A DNA stretch of 64,000 nt, taken from the NCBI GenBank assembly GCA_032358165.1, contig JAALGY010000017.1:558001-622000 (forward strand), written 5' to 3'. The notes beneath the pieces were generated by a model. That model was not told the DNA's origin, did no database searches, and saw nothing but the letters and a program-made list of their open reading frames with translations. The translations under genes were made by a program, and so were the position numbers. The stretch comes from Diplosphaera chodatii (taxonomy: Eukaryota; Chlorophyta; Trebouxiophyceae; Prasiolales; Stichococcaceae). This document shows positions 36,270-49,018 of the stretch, in pieces; within the stretch, counting starts at the first letter, position 1; each line of letters begins with the position of its first letter.

Positions 36270-37708
36270 GGCAACTTTGACGCGTGGCCCAGGCTGCGCA
36301 GCCCACATGACCAGTCATGACGCTGGCTGATGCCCCGTGATGCACGTGTAGCAGCGCTGCATTGCACAGGCATACATACACCCATGCGCTGGCACCGTTG
36401 GCAGCAGTAGTAGACCACGAACCTGGTTGATCAGTGTGGAGGAGTGTGCAAGTGATGCAGCAAGGAGGCACATGCAGACTTTGCACCTGAAGCCCAGTGA
36501 TGCTGATGAAGCGCGTTGACATGGACGCCAAACGCTGGTCGTGCACCGGCCACAAGCCGCGCTGATGCTGCCATTCGCTGTTTGCCGGTGCTTGCCGTTG
36601 ATTGTGCCTCCTCCTGCTGCTGCTGCCATTGATAGGTGCAGCAGTGCACGTGCGGGGATCTGCATGCCAGGCCTGTGGGCTGTTCGGCAAATCCAAGCCC
36701 TGCTTCACCGCGTCTGGCGCAGCACTGGCGGCAGAGTTCTGGCTGTACTGGCGAGCCCGCTGTTCACGTGCCCTGACACGCTCCCTCACTGGCATGGCTT
36801 CCGCTGCCAAAGGTCCGCATGCAAGCAAGCTGGCGCCTGCTGGCTGCGCTGCTGCTGATCCCGCAATCTCACGGCGCCTCCTGGCACCAAATGCCTCGAA
36901 AGCATGTTGCTGCATGTTTTTGCGGGGCTCAAGGTCAAAGTGGAGCCACGGCGGCTGCAGGTCATGCCGCATGCTGACACCGACGTATTGCCAAGACACG
37001 GTGCTAAGCCGCCAAATCACCGTGGCAAAGGCCACTGTTTCGCAGTTTGACTACAAATGTCCGCTGTATCTGCTGACTACTTCCATAAGGCAGACATGTT
37101 CAGTGGCTACCGCATATGACATGCACAGATGTGAGACCAGCTACCGATGGACGATGCTGACAGTGAATCTATAGGCAAGGAGTCGCAATACGCTGTGTGG
37201 CGTGGAGGCTCAAGCGTGACTGCGAGCGCAATTGCTGACGGAAAAGTCACAGTGTGCCAGTTCCGGAAACTGCGCTGCAATCCCGAGGTCCCAGAGGACT
37301 GTTTGCGATCACAACACATGCATATATAAGAGCACTACGCAACGCCGACGCCAAGAGTCATACACTGATTGTGACGGAGCGCCGGCAGAGCTTCCGGCCG
37401 ACAGCATTGCATGCATGCTCAGGCCCCCTCCCCGCCAAATCTCTACACTGGCGCATTCGAATGCCAGCGCAACCACCTGGGTCGTTTACGGGCAGTTTGG
37501 CGCACAGACAACCCTTGCGTATCATGCAGTGATTCCATGTCGATCAGGTACCGCTGTACAAGGCTTGCGCCGCGTTGCAAACCTAATCTACGGGCCATCA
37601 ACCCTGCCGGCTCTGACGGTAGCAGCTCGTGATCAGCCGCTGCATTCGCGATACAGCCCTGCAAGCTCTGGCGGCTCTTCCAACGTATTGCAGGCTGCGT
37701 CCGCCGCG
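36270..37708. other. Divergent region, may hold the carrier's leader exon
   Basis: 1.4 kb between the carrier (-) and EB1 (+). On the minus strand about 36.66-36.97 kb reads as an Arg/Ala-rich segment without acidic clusters (for example AREQRARQYSQNSAASAAPD) that could be a transit-peptide exon of the carrier. On the plus strand there are long frames without family signal, probably EB1 5' leader. Confidence 0.4.
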
Positions 37709-40522
37709 ATGTCGATGCCAACGGTAAGGGTTGACACAGCCAACTGCATGTGTCGTGCAGGGCCAGCCATCTAACGGCACAGCGGTATAACGCTGTACCT
37801 TGAGCGGAGCGTCATGCTGACTAGCTGCAGAAGCTTTCTGAATGCTGGCAGCATGCAGAGCAACTGTGCCATAGAGGGGACAGAAGATGTGCTGTCGTGA
37901 TGCTGAGCATGACCGACCACCAGTGTGATCGCACGAACGCAGCTGATGGACGGCACCTACTTTGTCGGGCGCAACGAGCTGCTGCAGTGGATCAACTCCA
38001 CGCTGGGAATGAACTTGCAGAAGATTGAGCAGGTGCCTGACCTGCACTGGACAGACTGGAGCCGTGCGCACTGACATGCGCACCTGCAGCCAACAACCCC
38101 TGCTCTGCTCGAACGCAACAAATAGCATCACGAGACATGTGTGTCCAGGCACACGGGCGGTGCGCCGTCGCTGCCTGTCTTCACTTGCTGGCTGTGGACC
38201 GTGTCTTGTGCGTCATGTGCAGACGAGCAATGGTGCTGTGGCCTGCCAGCTGCTCGATGTGCTGCGGCCAGGGCAGGTGCTGCTGTCCAAGGTACACAGC
38301 CACTGAGTGCCGCTTGCATCTCTCAGACTGCTTTGCAAGGGTGTCATCTGCAGCATGTCATGCTGTTGGCTGTGGCATCTGCCCCGCTGTGCCTGCCTTC
38401 TGCCGCAACTGGACTCTCCAGCGGAGCAGTCGCAAGCCAGTGCGTCTTCTGTGCAGGTCGACTTCAATGCGAAGAGCGAGTACGAGATGATCGGCAACTA
38501 CAAGGTGCTGCAGGCGACCTTCAGCAAACTTGGCGTGGACAAGGTGAGACTGGTTGGCCTGCAGGTTGCCTTGCTCGTGCCGTGCTACTTCACGCCAGAG
38601 TATTTGTTGCTGCTGCGTGGCTTCTGTAGGTGCTTATGAGTGTGAGGTTGCCAGCAGTCCAGGGTGGCAGGTGACTGCGGTCAGTTCACTGCCAAAGCAA
38701 CCGTGTCTCTGGCGTGCAGCACATTGAGGTGGCAAAGCTCATGAAGGGCAAGCCGCTGGTGGGCACCACCAACCCCTTGTGTTACCATCTGCTTTATACA
38801 GAAATTGGGCGCACTCAGCATTGGTACACCTTGTCAACAACCGAGTGCATTTGCGTGCTGTGTCTGGTGTGTTTCATGCCAAGCGTGCGTGTTTGTGGTG
38901 CAGGACAACATGGAGTTCATGCAGTGGATGAAGGCGTACTTCGACGGGCAGACGGGCGGCCAGCAGCCCGAGGGGTATGACGCGCGCTCCAGGCGCGCCA
39001 GCAGTCGCACAGGCGACATCAGAACAGCCGCCGCCGGCAACCGCATGCGTCCCCGCCAGGTGAGCTCCCACCTCTGACATGCCCCACATGCCACCATGTC
39101 ACCATGTACAGGCCTGCCAACATGCTGGGACGAAGCGAGTGCTGGCAGATATGGCTGCGGTGGTGGCGGTTGGTAGATGGAGCGTCCCTTTCAGCTGCAG
39201 GCATCCTTCAACACGAATGCCAACGGCGCGAGGGCAGGGGGCGGCGGCGGTCGGGCACCAGACGGGGCACGGCCAGCCACCGGCCGCTCCACGCTGCCGC
39301 CAGCCGCCTCGCCAGCGCGGCAGGTCGGTAGCTGATGCACAGTCTCGCCAGTCAGAAATGCCGCAGCTTTGGCTCGAAAGGCGGTCAGCTTTTCCAGGCA
39401 GTCTGGTTCGAAGTATTCCAACCTGCAAAGGAGACCGGCACTCACGAAAACCAGATGGTGTAGTGACGTCAGTACTAGTGCAGGCTGCGCCTTCAGCGCC
39501 ACACGTGCCGGCCGAGGCTGCGGGCGCAGTGACGCAAGTCGACACACAGCAGCAGCCGCAGCAACAACAGGCCGGCGCAGACCCAGCGGAGATGCAGGCG
39601 CTCACAGACCAGGTAAGTGGCGAGGCGGAGTGCAGCAGTCTATGTTGGCTGACCATACAATCCACAAAGCGATGTTTGTGGATGCTCACTGTTGCTGCCT
39701 TGCAGATTGCCATATGTTGTGATGTGCCAGCTCTGCAAGCTTGAGTTTCATCCGACCACATCTCTTGGTCGGACGTCTGAGCCATTTTCTCTTGCGTATT
39801 GGAACTGAGCAGCTTGCTGCCTGCAGATTGCTTCGCTGGAGGTGACGGCAGACACGGCAGCGAAGGAGCGTGACTTCTACTTTGGCAAGGTGCCGTCTGT
39901 TGCTTCAAGGGACCCCTTACTCAAACCCTGTCTGTTTATTCAGTGTACGAGCCATCTCTGCTTCTTCCTGAGGCTGCAGACTGTGTTCAATGTCAAAACG
40001 ATGTGCACCCTACTCTGACTGCAGCTGCGTGACATCGAGATCCTGTGCCAATCGCCAGGCCTGCAGTCCAACAAGGTACTGAGATTCGCCCTGCTCATGT
40101 CATGAGCAGATGTTGTAGACACCGTGGACTCCAACTGCGCATGTGCTTGCATGGGCACCAGGCTTGTGTGTGTCTGTCCAGACTGGCATTTGATCGCCTG
40201 CTACAGGTGGTGCAAACCGTTGAGCGGGTGCTGTATGCATCCAATGATGAGGAGTCGAAAAGGGTCATTGCTGAGGCACAGGTGTGTCTTGCAGACACAT
40301 GTGCATGTACTCTGCATTGCTACCCATGGACAGGCTTCCAGGTCAGCCTGTATCGAGCTTGCTGTCGTATGCATGCCGCCAGCGGGTATCGAGTGTATGG
40401 CTCACTATCTGCAGGCGCACCTGCACGCTGGCCGGCAGATCGACGGCTCAGCAGCAGACAGCAGCGTGGCGAGCCCGCCCAGAGGAGCAGAAGTAAATGG
40501 CCAGCCTGGAGCGCCGCACTGA
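37709..40522 (+). CDS. EB1: EB1-family microtubule plus-end protein
   Basis: Eleven exons with conserved phase: 37709-37723, 37943-38032, 38223-38291, 38457-38543, 38720-38758, 38904-39059, 39484-39612, 39827-39889, 40025-40075, 40207-40281 and 40415-40522, giving 293 residues. The start MSMPT joins [20 protein letters not shown] as in plant EB1. The calponin-homology domain (residues about 5-130) continues with [61 protein letters not shown] linker rich in Arg/Ser then Gln ([13 protein letters not shown]) precedes the EB-homology coiled coil: [48 protein letters not shown]1 tracks growing microtubule ends and recruits partners through the EBH domain. The tail lacks the animal EEY motif, as expected outside animals and fungi. 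The very short first exon is inferred. Confidence 0.95.
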
Positions 40523-41468
40523 TATTGGATGGGACATGCATCTCGTGATACTGAACCCAAGGCGGCGCAAGAGGGCGTGGGGTTTCGGAGGATGTCGCAA
40601 GTCGGCGGGTTCTGTCACAGGCTGACGATGGAAGGATGGTTCATCAGCCTGAACAATGCATGCAACCTGCTGTGGACGTCTGGCATCAAATGGCAGCATC
40701 GTGATCTGGCGCCAGGCACGGTAGTGTCGCCGCTTGGCTGTGTATGGAAAGCAATGTGCAGACCAAACCAGGTTGCACTGCAGCATACACAGCGTGATGG
40801 TTGTTGACCGCTATGCGAAATATACTGCACCAGGTTCAACTTGCTCGAGTGTTGTGCTTCAGCTGCTGACACTTCACGGGCGCCAATGCTCAACATCTTC
40901 TGCCTTGGACCGTCCCAGTGCACACTGTCCACCTGCAATCTTCAGCCCGTGCATGATCCGTCTGCGGCCTGCAGGAATCAATCACGAGAACATCAGACAC
41001 CATACCCTCTGCTCGATGCAGTCCTGTCACCGCCCTTCAGCTGCTCTTGTGTTTGCTGCCCGAGAGGCAAAGGCTGTACCTTGTGCAGGTACCAGCTGGC
41101 GAGAGACCATGCGGCAGTGGGGAGGGAGGCTGTGAAACATTGCATCTGCACATCTGCACATCTGCAAGGGAAACCCTGCGGTGCGACCTGTGGCACATGC
41201 GATTCAACGCAAGCCGCCAGCTGCAGCGCCGTGTCACAATAGTCGCTACTAGTCCATGATCCCCTGTGCATCAACAGGCCTGCAACAACCCCACACTTCC
41301 CAACTCGCTGGTGCTCTGCTTCGGTCCCTGCAAGACACCCAGGTCCACGAGCCGACCCTGTAATCCGACCCTGTGATCTGCGAGGGGAAAGGGGTGGCTG
41401 CTGTGCGCCGGGGACCTGTGCACCTGTGGACAACACGCCGCCGGCCCCCCTGCAGCAACACCGCGCCG
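40523..41468. other. Convergent spacer
   Basis: 946 bases between the EB1 stop (+) and the U2AF35 stop (-). It should hold both 3' ends. No conserved coding segment was found on either strand. Confidence 0.5.
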
Positions 41469-43590
41469 CTACTGCTGGCCGTACACGCCTCCGTAGCCGC
41501 CCGGTTGCGGCGGCGGGGCGCCATAGCTGGCGTGCGTCGGCGGGGCCCCGCCGTAGCCACCCTGGGGCGGCGGCGCCCCCGGGTAGCCCCCCGGCGGCGG
41601 CGCGCCGTAGGGCGGCGCCTGCGGCCCCGCGGAGATGGTGTTGCCGCCGCCGTACGCCGCCGCAGCAGGCGCCGGGGCGCCATAGCCTCCGCCTCCAGGC
41701 GGCCCCGGCTCTGGCCGCTTCTCCTGTGGATGGCATTGCGCAGCCGTCAGCCTACTGTGTAGAGCACAGTTCGAGGGCGACGTACCTCTTCCATCACATG
41801 TCAGCTTGAGGTGTCATTGCTCGACAACTTGCGGCGGCCAGCGAGCCCGACAAACCCCACTCCCTGCAGGCGGGCAGCTGTGCGCGGCGCCCTGCAGCAA
41901 GACAGGCGCTGACCTTGTTCCAGGAGGCGATCTTGGCGCGGCGCTCTGCGGAGGACTCGCGCTGCCCGCGCCCGCCCGACCGGTCGTTCTGGCGGCCGCG
42001 GTCCTGGAAGTCCGGCCGCCCGCCGCCGCCGCCCCCGCTGCGGCCCGCATCCCTGCCACGGTCCCTATTGAAACACAACAAGGTGTACATTTTCAGATGG
42101 AAAAAGCGACGGCTGGCAAACTGTGATGGCTGGCAACCTTGTCACAGCGCATGGTGCCACGACACTGAAGGCGGATGAGCCCCATAGAAGCCTGCCGTCC
42201 AACGCAGAGCACATCCCATTGCGACGAATTGCGACAGTCAAACATCGAAAACGTAATATGATGTATTTTGATATATACATAACTCTATTTTTATATCCCC
42301 CCGCACCTGTCGTCCCGCCCATCGCCCTCGCGGCGCTTGTACCGGCCGAACAGCTGCTTGCGCAGGTCCCGCGAGATGGGGCGCAGGTGCATGAAGTTGC
42401 AGTAGCCGCCGCGCGTGCAGGTGTTCTCCTCATACTGCCGGCAGGTCGCCTCCCGGAAGTCCGTGACCGGCGAGAACTCGATGTTGATGGGCCGCCCCGC
42501 GTAGAAGCGGCCCTGGAGGGAAAACAGCAAACATGAGCTCTGGCAGATGACTTGGGACTGCACCGTGTGCATTGCCCCTTCACAACTGCCTCCCTACATA
42601 CTGCGGCAGGTGCACCAGGGCGCCATGATCAATCCAACTCCAACATCCAATCAGAAACTTCCAGCAGACGACTCTTAAGCACAACACAGCCAGCCGACAA
42701 CAGGATGCCTCTTTCTGACATACCTGGAGGCCCTGGAGCGCAAGCGCAGCAGCGCCCTCATCAATGAACTTGATGTACACGGAGCCCACCATGTGGTCCG
42801 CCACATTGTCGCACACATTCAGGTTCTCAATCTCGCCATACTGCGCCATCTCCTCGAACACGTCCTCGTAGAAGTCCTGCAATACACATATCCAAACGGT
42901 TCAAACGGCCTCACATTGGTGGAGGGTTTTCGCACGGCAGAAATTGTGCACGCCAGGAGCACTTTGGCACGCCTGTCCTACAAGCAGCACACGATGCCCA
43001 CAGCACGGAAGCCGTGTCAAATACCTCAAAGTGCTCCTGGCTGGCACGCGGGTCCATTTGAGGCGGCAGACCGTCGGCACCGGGCGCCATCGACATCATG
43101 GGGTTCTGGTACATGTTCTGCAGCAGCAGCGTCTGGCTAATGGTGGGCTTGTTGTGGATGCGCGAGCAGCGGTCGCCATGCCGGCACGCCCTGTTGCAGA
43201 GGGCAAAGACACGCTCAGGACACATGCGCCGCTTGCAGGATTACATAAGGTTGCAGGAGCTTCTGGCAGCGGTGGGCAACCAGGTGCGCGTGCACAACAG
43301 TCAAGCCTGGCGCATCTCAGCACGCTGCTGTGTAGCCAGGCATGCGTAGCTGACGGACCCATTTTACCAGCGTACAGCTGAGTCTGGCACAGCATTCCAA
43401 GCATGCAAGGGCAGGAGGACATCCAAGCACATGCACATTCTGGACAACAGGATGCCAAAGCACAACACGCCGCAACACGGTCATCAACTGCTCAGCCTGA
43501 TTCACAAGTTTCTCACCCAATCTTGAAGTAGAAGGGGCAGTTGACACGATCCTTCTCCGTTCCGAAGATGGACGCCAGATGTTCGGCCAT
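41469..43590 (-). CDS. U2AF1: U2 snRNP auxiliary factor small subunit (U2AF35)
   Basis: Six exons: 43517-43590, 43025-43190, 42724-42876, 42307-42512, 41914-42064 and 41469-41723 (stop TAG). The start is [20 protein letters not shown]. Zinc finger 1 (C-x8-C-x5-C-x3-H) ends at [19 protein letters not shown], then NMYQNP; the U2AF-homology RRM follows ([56 protein letters not shown]), then zinc finger 2 [19 protein letters not shown]. The protein recognises the AG at the 3' splice site and pairs with U2AF65. Instead of a classical RS domain, the C-terminus has an Arg/Gly/Asp-rich part ([18 protein letters not shown]) and then a Gly/Pro/Tyr-rich tail with repeats such as [20 protein letters not shown]. 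Splice-site evidence is strong throughout. Confidence 0.95.
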
Positions 43591-44122
43591 GGTGGCCGGC
43601 TGCCAGCCCCGCCAACACTAACACTATGCTACAGCACCCCAATCCCTTGACGTCCTCTCCTGACTGTCTGTGTACGCCCTGCTTCTGGCAGGTCCTGCCG
43701 GTGGCTGCCCAGTCAAGATGTGACCTTCTCGTCTATCAACAAGTTGGCCTTACATACATAGGGCGACGGCCGAGCAGATTTGAAGCCTGACAGTGGTACG
43801 CTAGCCAAAGCACGGAGGGAACAGGACTCTGCACGCCTGGCAGGGGGCCAGCGAGCTTAGCTTGTGCAGCTGCCGTGGGAGGTTTAAGCCGATATCCCCT
43901 AAATGCCACTCTTCAAAGCTCCAGGCATTAGCGACAGCGTCCAGACCGGCGCACAGTATTAGCTTGTTGCACCGCCCCTCCACTGCACATACGCTGTTGA
44001 TTGTCGACGCAGCTGTACTGGCGCCATCCTGCTGTGTGCATCCCGCCGTGCTATCAGGAGCTGTATACCCAGCAGTGAATTAGGGCGATTCATCCCCGGG
44101 GTGCAGCGTGCAAGGCGCCGGG
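43591..44122. other. Divergent promoter region
   Basis: 532 bases between the start codons of U2AF35 (-) and QCR9 (+). No additional gene seen. Confidence 0.5.
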
Positions 44123-44687
44123 ATGGCGCAGCGTTCGGCAACCATGTCGGGCCTTCTGGACGCCGGCTACAATGTAAGCACTGGCCAGGGCTGCCCAAGC
44201 AGGATCATTGGATCACTGCAGCTGATGATGAGCCATTGTAGGCTGCAAGCTGAGTGGCACCTTAGTACGTTGCCGTTGCTGCAGGCGTTGATGAAGAGGA
44301 ATAGCATTTATCTAGTGTTCATCTTTGGCGGTGCCATCTTGGGGGAGCGGGTGAGTTCCATGCCGCCGCCAGATGGGCGGCTGTGCGCAGATCGGCTGTG
44401 CCATGGTCGTCATACCAGCCTGTGATTGGGTTGTCACTCATCATCCCACGCCTCATTGTGGTGAACAGGCAGTGAACGGCGCCTTCAACAGGGCGTGGGA
44501 AGAAAACAACAAGGGGGTGCGCAACCCTGACTAGCTGTTGCATGCGTGCTCTGAGATGCTTGCTGCACTTCGGTGGTGTCTTCGCGCCGCATGCTGTTTA
44601 TGACCAGCTTGACTGTGGCTGCAGAAACTGTTCAAGCACATAAAGACAGGCGGTGGCGAGGAGGAGGGTGGTGATGATGACGAATGA
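44123..44687 (+). CDS. QCR9: Cytochrome b-c1 complex subunit 9 (QCR9/UQCR10 family)
   Basis: Four exons with phase-0 junctions: 44123-44173, 44285-44350, 44469-44516 and 44625-44687 (TGA), giving 75 residues, about the family's usual size. A short N-terminus (MAQRSATMSGLLDAGYN) leads to the single membrane helix LMKRNSIYLVFIFGGAILGE, then AVNGAFNRAWEENNKGKLFK, the conserved matrix-side segment of the UCR_UQCRX_QCR9 family. The tail is acidic (GGGEEEGGDDDE). It is a small structural subunit of mitochondrial complex III, near cytochrome c1 and the Rieske protein. Confidence 0.93.
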
Positions 44688-45004
44688 TCAGGCATCTTGG
44701 AGGGCTGCCTGGTGGTATACATTGCGCTGGCCCGCGGACAGGCAGCTGGGTGTGTAGCACGAGCGTGCACTTGCGGTGTCGCTGCACGCAACGTTCCTTG
44801 AGCATTTTTGTGGATTGATGTGGTGCTAGAATGTAAGCATCTCTTCCACCTTATTTCATGCCTTACCACCCACCAGGACTGAAGTATGCATACATGCATC
44901 CGGACACAAATTCTGCTTTCCAGGTCATCCACGATGCCTGCGATCAGTGTTGAGGGCACATGCCTCCGAGCTGCCAAGAAAGCTGTGGCCACCTCTGCTT
45001 GCAT
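44688..45004. other. Convergent spacer
   Basis: 317 bases between the QCR9 and Pcf11 stop codons. No coding signal. Confidence 0.5.
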
Positions 45005-48000
45005 CTAGAGAGCCTCCCGCTTGACTTTTGCGCGCGGCGGACCGTCTGCAGCGGCTGCCGGGCCCTCATCCAGAGGCCGCTTGCGGCCGACGACGGCCTG
45101 CTCGGCGTCATCTGCAGAAGCACCCGCAATGCCACTGCTGGGGTGCAGGGCCCCCTGCGAGCTGCCATCCGCTCCTATCGCAGCCTCATGATCTGGCACC
45201 GCAGTGCGTGTTCCTGCCTCATGCAAGCTGCCGGTTGATGCGCCAGCTGGCAGCTGATCCAACTGCTCGGGCTCTGCTTTGACGTCTGCACCCGCTGAAG
45301 AACCTCGGTCAATTGGCAGGATTTCTGGTGCTGCCGCTTCTGTATCGACCTCAGCTGCTGAGGCTGCAAGTGATGTGTCGCCTGCCAGGTTGCCTACGAC
45401 ATCGGCTGCAGCTGCCTCGTCCTGCACTGCCGCTTCCAATGCTGCACCAGCGCCGCCGTCGTCATCTGCCGTCGGGACGGGGGCTGCGGCCTCCGGCTGC
45501 GGGTCTGCAGCGCTCAGCGCTGACACCAACACAATAGCCCCCTCTGGCACGCCGTACCTGCGGCACCGTAAGGTGTCAGCCACCAGGCAATAACTTCGTG
45601 CGGTGGACTGTCTGCACATAAAGCACTCAAACCCTCCAAAAAACTTCGGAGAGAGTTGTAGAGGTGTCCGTAGAAGACGCCTCACCTCGCCGCCTCTGCT
45701 GCATCGAGACGCCTGGCGTCCTTATACCGCCACTGCTGCAACTCATCGTCCCAGAATGTCTCGAACTTCTCGCCTGCAGTTTGTCAGCATGAAGCCATAG
45801 TCAGCTGGCTGCTTAAGCGCATTGTTCCCAAGCCTCCAGTTGCATGATGGCAATGCACCACTCTGACAGGCGGTTGAGGTGTATCCCTAGCGGCTCCAAG
45901 CAGCAGCCTGATCGGCAACTGACCTGACAGCGCGCACTGCGTCTGTGCATCGTCCGCAGCAACGCTCTGCATGACGGGCGCCTCCTCTGCCGCCTCTGCC
46001 TGTGCCATGCGAGTGGTAACAGATATCAGCATTGACTGCACAAGTTGCGTCCCAGCGCTCATCACTACTGCGGCGGACTTGGCTCCAGACAGCCCTGGTC
46101 CCGCAGCAGGCATCCCACGATGTGATCAGTGTGGCGAGCGGTTGGCACCTGCTGGCCGAAGGCGGCACCGGGGTCCGCCTCTGGGGCGGCGCCCGCCAGC
46201 CAGGCCGACGGGGAGGGGAACCAGGTACGCGACGCCATGGCGGTCCCGCGGGCGCGCGCACGCCGCTTTGCAGCAAAGGCGCGGTCCAGCTGCGCCGGCA
46301 GCAGCGCCTCTGATGACTTCAGCAGTGCGTCCACCGCTGCTGGGTTGCGCTCCTGCAATAACAGTGAAGACAGTGGCACTATCCTGATGCCACAGACGTG
46401 CCAGAGACGCTCAAAATATGTATCTTTTTGAGATGTGGCTGGCACATGCACACGTGCAGTACAGCTCACTCCCCATGTGTGCCAGTGCGCTGAGCCCAAC
46501 AACGTGCTCAATCCTAGCAGTGATACAGCTCTGCAAACAGTAGGCAAGGTGCTGACCGTAGCTTACCACCCAATCAAGCAGTGCCGAACCTCACACAATA
46601 GATGTGCAGGGATAATGGCGGCATCTATTGCATCGATGATCTCGGATTACCGCCAGATATTCCGTCAGCTAATCCATCCAACAGATGCATGCATCCTCAG
46701 GTCTTGACACCGAGGATGTGGTGGAGGCATGCTCGGTACCCAGGCACAACTCGTGTGTAGGTTCATCGATAGTGCTGGGCAATCTTGGCTGAGTCTCACT
46801 GATGTCCGGATTGACGGGTATGGCAACAATGGCGTCGTGTGTTTTGATGCTTACACAGCACACAGGGCTGCAACCACCCCACGAAATCACATTGCACCAC
46901 CTTGCCACGACAGTGGATCGGAGCTGCCTCATGACACGGCATTCTTGAGCTTCCAGCTTTGCGCACCTCCTCTTGTTTCACAATTGAACACCCACACGCA
47001 CATGCTGGCAAGGCACGCACACAGCATGCCATCACACCATGCAAAAGATGCAACAGAGCTGGGCACACGCGCACCTTGAGCACTGCGGGCGACCAGAGTT
47101 CGTCTGCCGATGGTGGATGGCTGTGTGCCGGCGCTGCCGGTTGCACTGGGGCGCTCCCAACAGGCAGGGAGCTGGTGCCCTGCGCAAGAGACTTCAGGAG
47201 TGCCTCTAGCTGCGACATCTGCTCGGGGCGCAGCGCGTTGCCGCCAGCCGCCGCCCCAGGCATGGTGGGCTCGTACTCCCTGCCGCGCCCCGACACAGCC
47301 GCCGGCAACGCCTGCTGATGTGGGCCCCGATGCTGCGCCTGGAGCCGCGGCTGCCCACGGTGCTGCTGCGGCTGCGGCTTCGGCGCACGCGCAGCAGCCA
47401 GGCGAGCTGCAGCCGCCTCGCGCAGCGCTGCGATCTGGTCGGCACCCAACTTCCCACGGCCGGTGGCGGCTGCTGCAGCCGGCTGGGGCGGCCCTGGCTG
47501 CGGCAGCGTTGGTGGCACGGGCAGCGGCTGCACCGCCGGGGGCTGCTCATGGCCCACCGGGCGTAAGCTGGCTGGCTCACGCTGCATCGGCGGCGGCCGC
47601 TGCGCCGCTGCTGTGGACCCCAACAGGGCGGCCTGCAGTGCTGCAAGGGCTGCAGATGCAGCAGGTGGCTGTGCTGCCATCTGTGCTACAGGCTGCGGTG
47701 CTGCAGCTGCAGCAGGGCCGGCGGCAGCATCTATGGCGGGTGGGGCGTCAGAGGCCAGGCTGGGCGCCAGACCAGCACGCTGGCGGATGCTCTCCAGCGG
47801 CTGGGGCGGGAAGATGCGGTCCCAGGTCAGGAGCACACGCTGCAGGGTGCCCCGGTCAGCCAGGCACACGTCCCACGCCACCAGAAACACCTGGCGATGT
47901 ACGAGCAGCATTCAGCGCTGTGCAACCTGCAAGCTGACCACGTGCCAGCCCAACTGCAGTTGCGTGCAATATGCTGCCAGTCATGCAGATGCTCACGATT

Positions 48001-48597
48001 GCCACATGCACGAAGGAGGCCAAATGATGTTCTCACGCACATTCAGCTTTTTAGAAGAGCAATGCTGGAGCTGCACAGCAGACAGCACCTACATTCTGCA
48101 CCAAGCTGACTACCTCGGGCAGGTTGCGCGAGAAGATTTGGATAAAGGGCTCTTTGGCGTTCTTCGCAATGCTGTCCAGCAGGAACAACGCCGGCAGCTT
48201 TGCAGTCGCAGGCGCCTGCGTGCATGACATGCCCACATTCGGTGATGCGTCAGTCAGCCGTGAACTTGGCTCGGAGTGTCAACAGCAGGATGCAACAGGC
48301 CACTGTGCTGATACCTGCTACTGGTACTGCATGAACGCAGCCGCGTGGAAGCGGGAAGTGGTACTGTCAATAATCCAAGGTCGTGCTACAAGGCACATGT
48401 GGGAATGTCAGTAAAGCCGGTCTCACCGTGTGGATGCGCTTCTCAATGGCAGCGGCGATGGACGGCGCAGCCGCCGGATTTGCAGCCGCCTCCTCGGCAG
48501 CAAGCATGGTGAGGCTGTTGATCTTCGCCTTGACCGGCGATGTCAGCTCTCCGAGCTGCTCGACGTACTCCTGGAGGAACTCCAGCAGTGCCGCCAT
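45005..48597 (-). CDS. PCF11: Pcf11-like pre-mRNA cleavage factor (CID domain)
   Basis: Seven exons: 48427-48597, 48114-48215, 47075-47890, 46149-46352, 45924-45999, 45686-45773 and 45005-45557 (TAG), giving about 669 residues. Residues 1-130 form the CTD-interaction domain: YVEQLGELTSPVKAKINSLT, AAAIEKRIHT, LPALFLLDSIAKNAKEPFIQ, FLVAWDVCLADRGTLQRVLL, TWDRIFPPQPLESIRQRAGL. This domain binds the phosphorylated RNA polymerase II tail and couples 3'-end formation to transcription end. A long Ala/Pro/Gln-rich region follows, then the Pcf11 C-terminal segment GEKFETFWDDELQQWRYKDA. The usual CxxC before that segment is CALS, so one zinc ligand appears lost, and the closing C..H..C half is not seen. 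The tail is acidic and Ala-rich, ending in basic KVKREAL. Confidence 0.88.
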
Positions 48598-49018
48598 AGC
48601 GTGTCACCCCAGCCGACACCGATTATACTGGTGCTTCCGGTGTCAATGGCGGAGCCACAATCCGCGTGCAAGGTCACAGATCTTGCAGGGATGTTACAGA
48701 GCAGGACCCCACCCCCAAGATCGTGGGATGATGGAGTTAACCGCAGCCCTGCGACAGCGCCGCGGTCATAGGTTACGGCAGCAGAACATGAGGTCACAGT
48801 GAGAGGTGTTCACCGCTGACAAGCTCTGTGCAACAATGGGTGCGTGATTGTGAGCTGCTCGCCTCGGCCTGGTCGGCCAGCGGATGCCAGCGGAAGAAGC
48901 CTGCCAAAACCCTGCGAGGACATAAACCCTGCCCTGCGGCACTTGGGCCGGCGTGCGGACTGCCCAGCCCTCTTCAACACGGCGTGGGTGCGCACCCGGG
49001 GGGCAGGCAGGCGCCAAG
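48598..49018. other. Divergent promoter region
   Basis: 421 bases between the start codons of the Pcf11-like gene (-) and eL20 (+). No additional gene seen. Confidence 0.5.

Noticed and set aside
35968..37035. Long minus-strand open frame of 355 codons
   Set aside because: It runs across a carrier intron and shifts out of the carrier frame; only its upstream part might be a leader exon. The whole frame has no family signal.
41140..41165. Short tandem cacatctg repeats
   Set aside because: Only two to three imperfect units in a spacer; no sign of function.
47110..48227. Long plus-strand frames antisense to Pcf11
   Set aside because: They mirror the GC-rich Ala/Pro/Gln exon of the Pcf11-like gene and show no independent domain.
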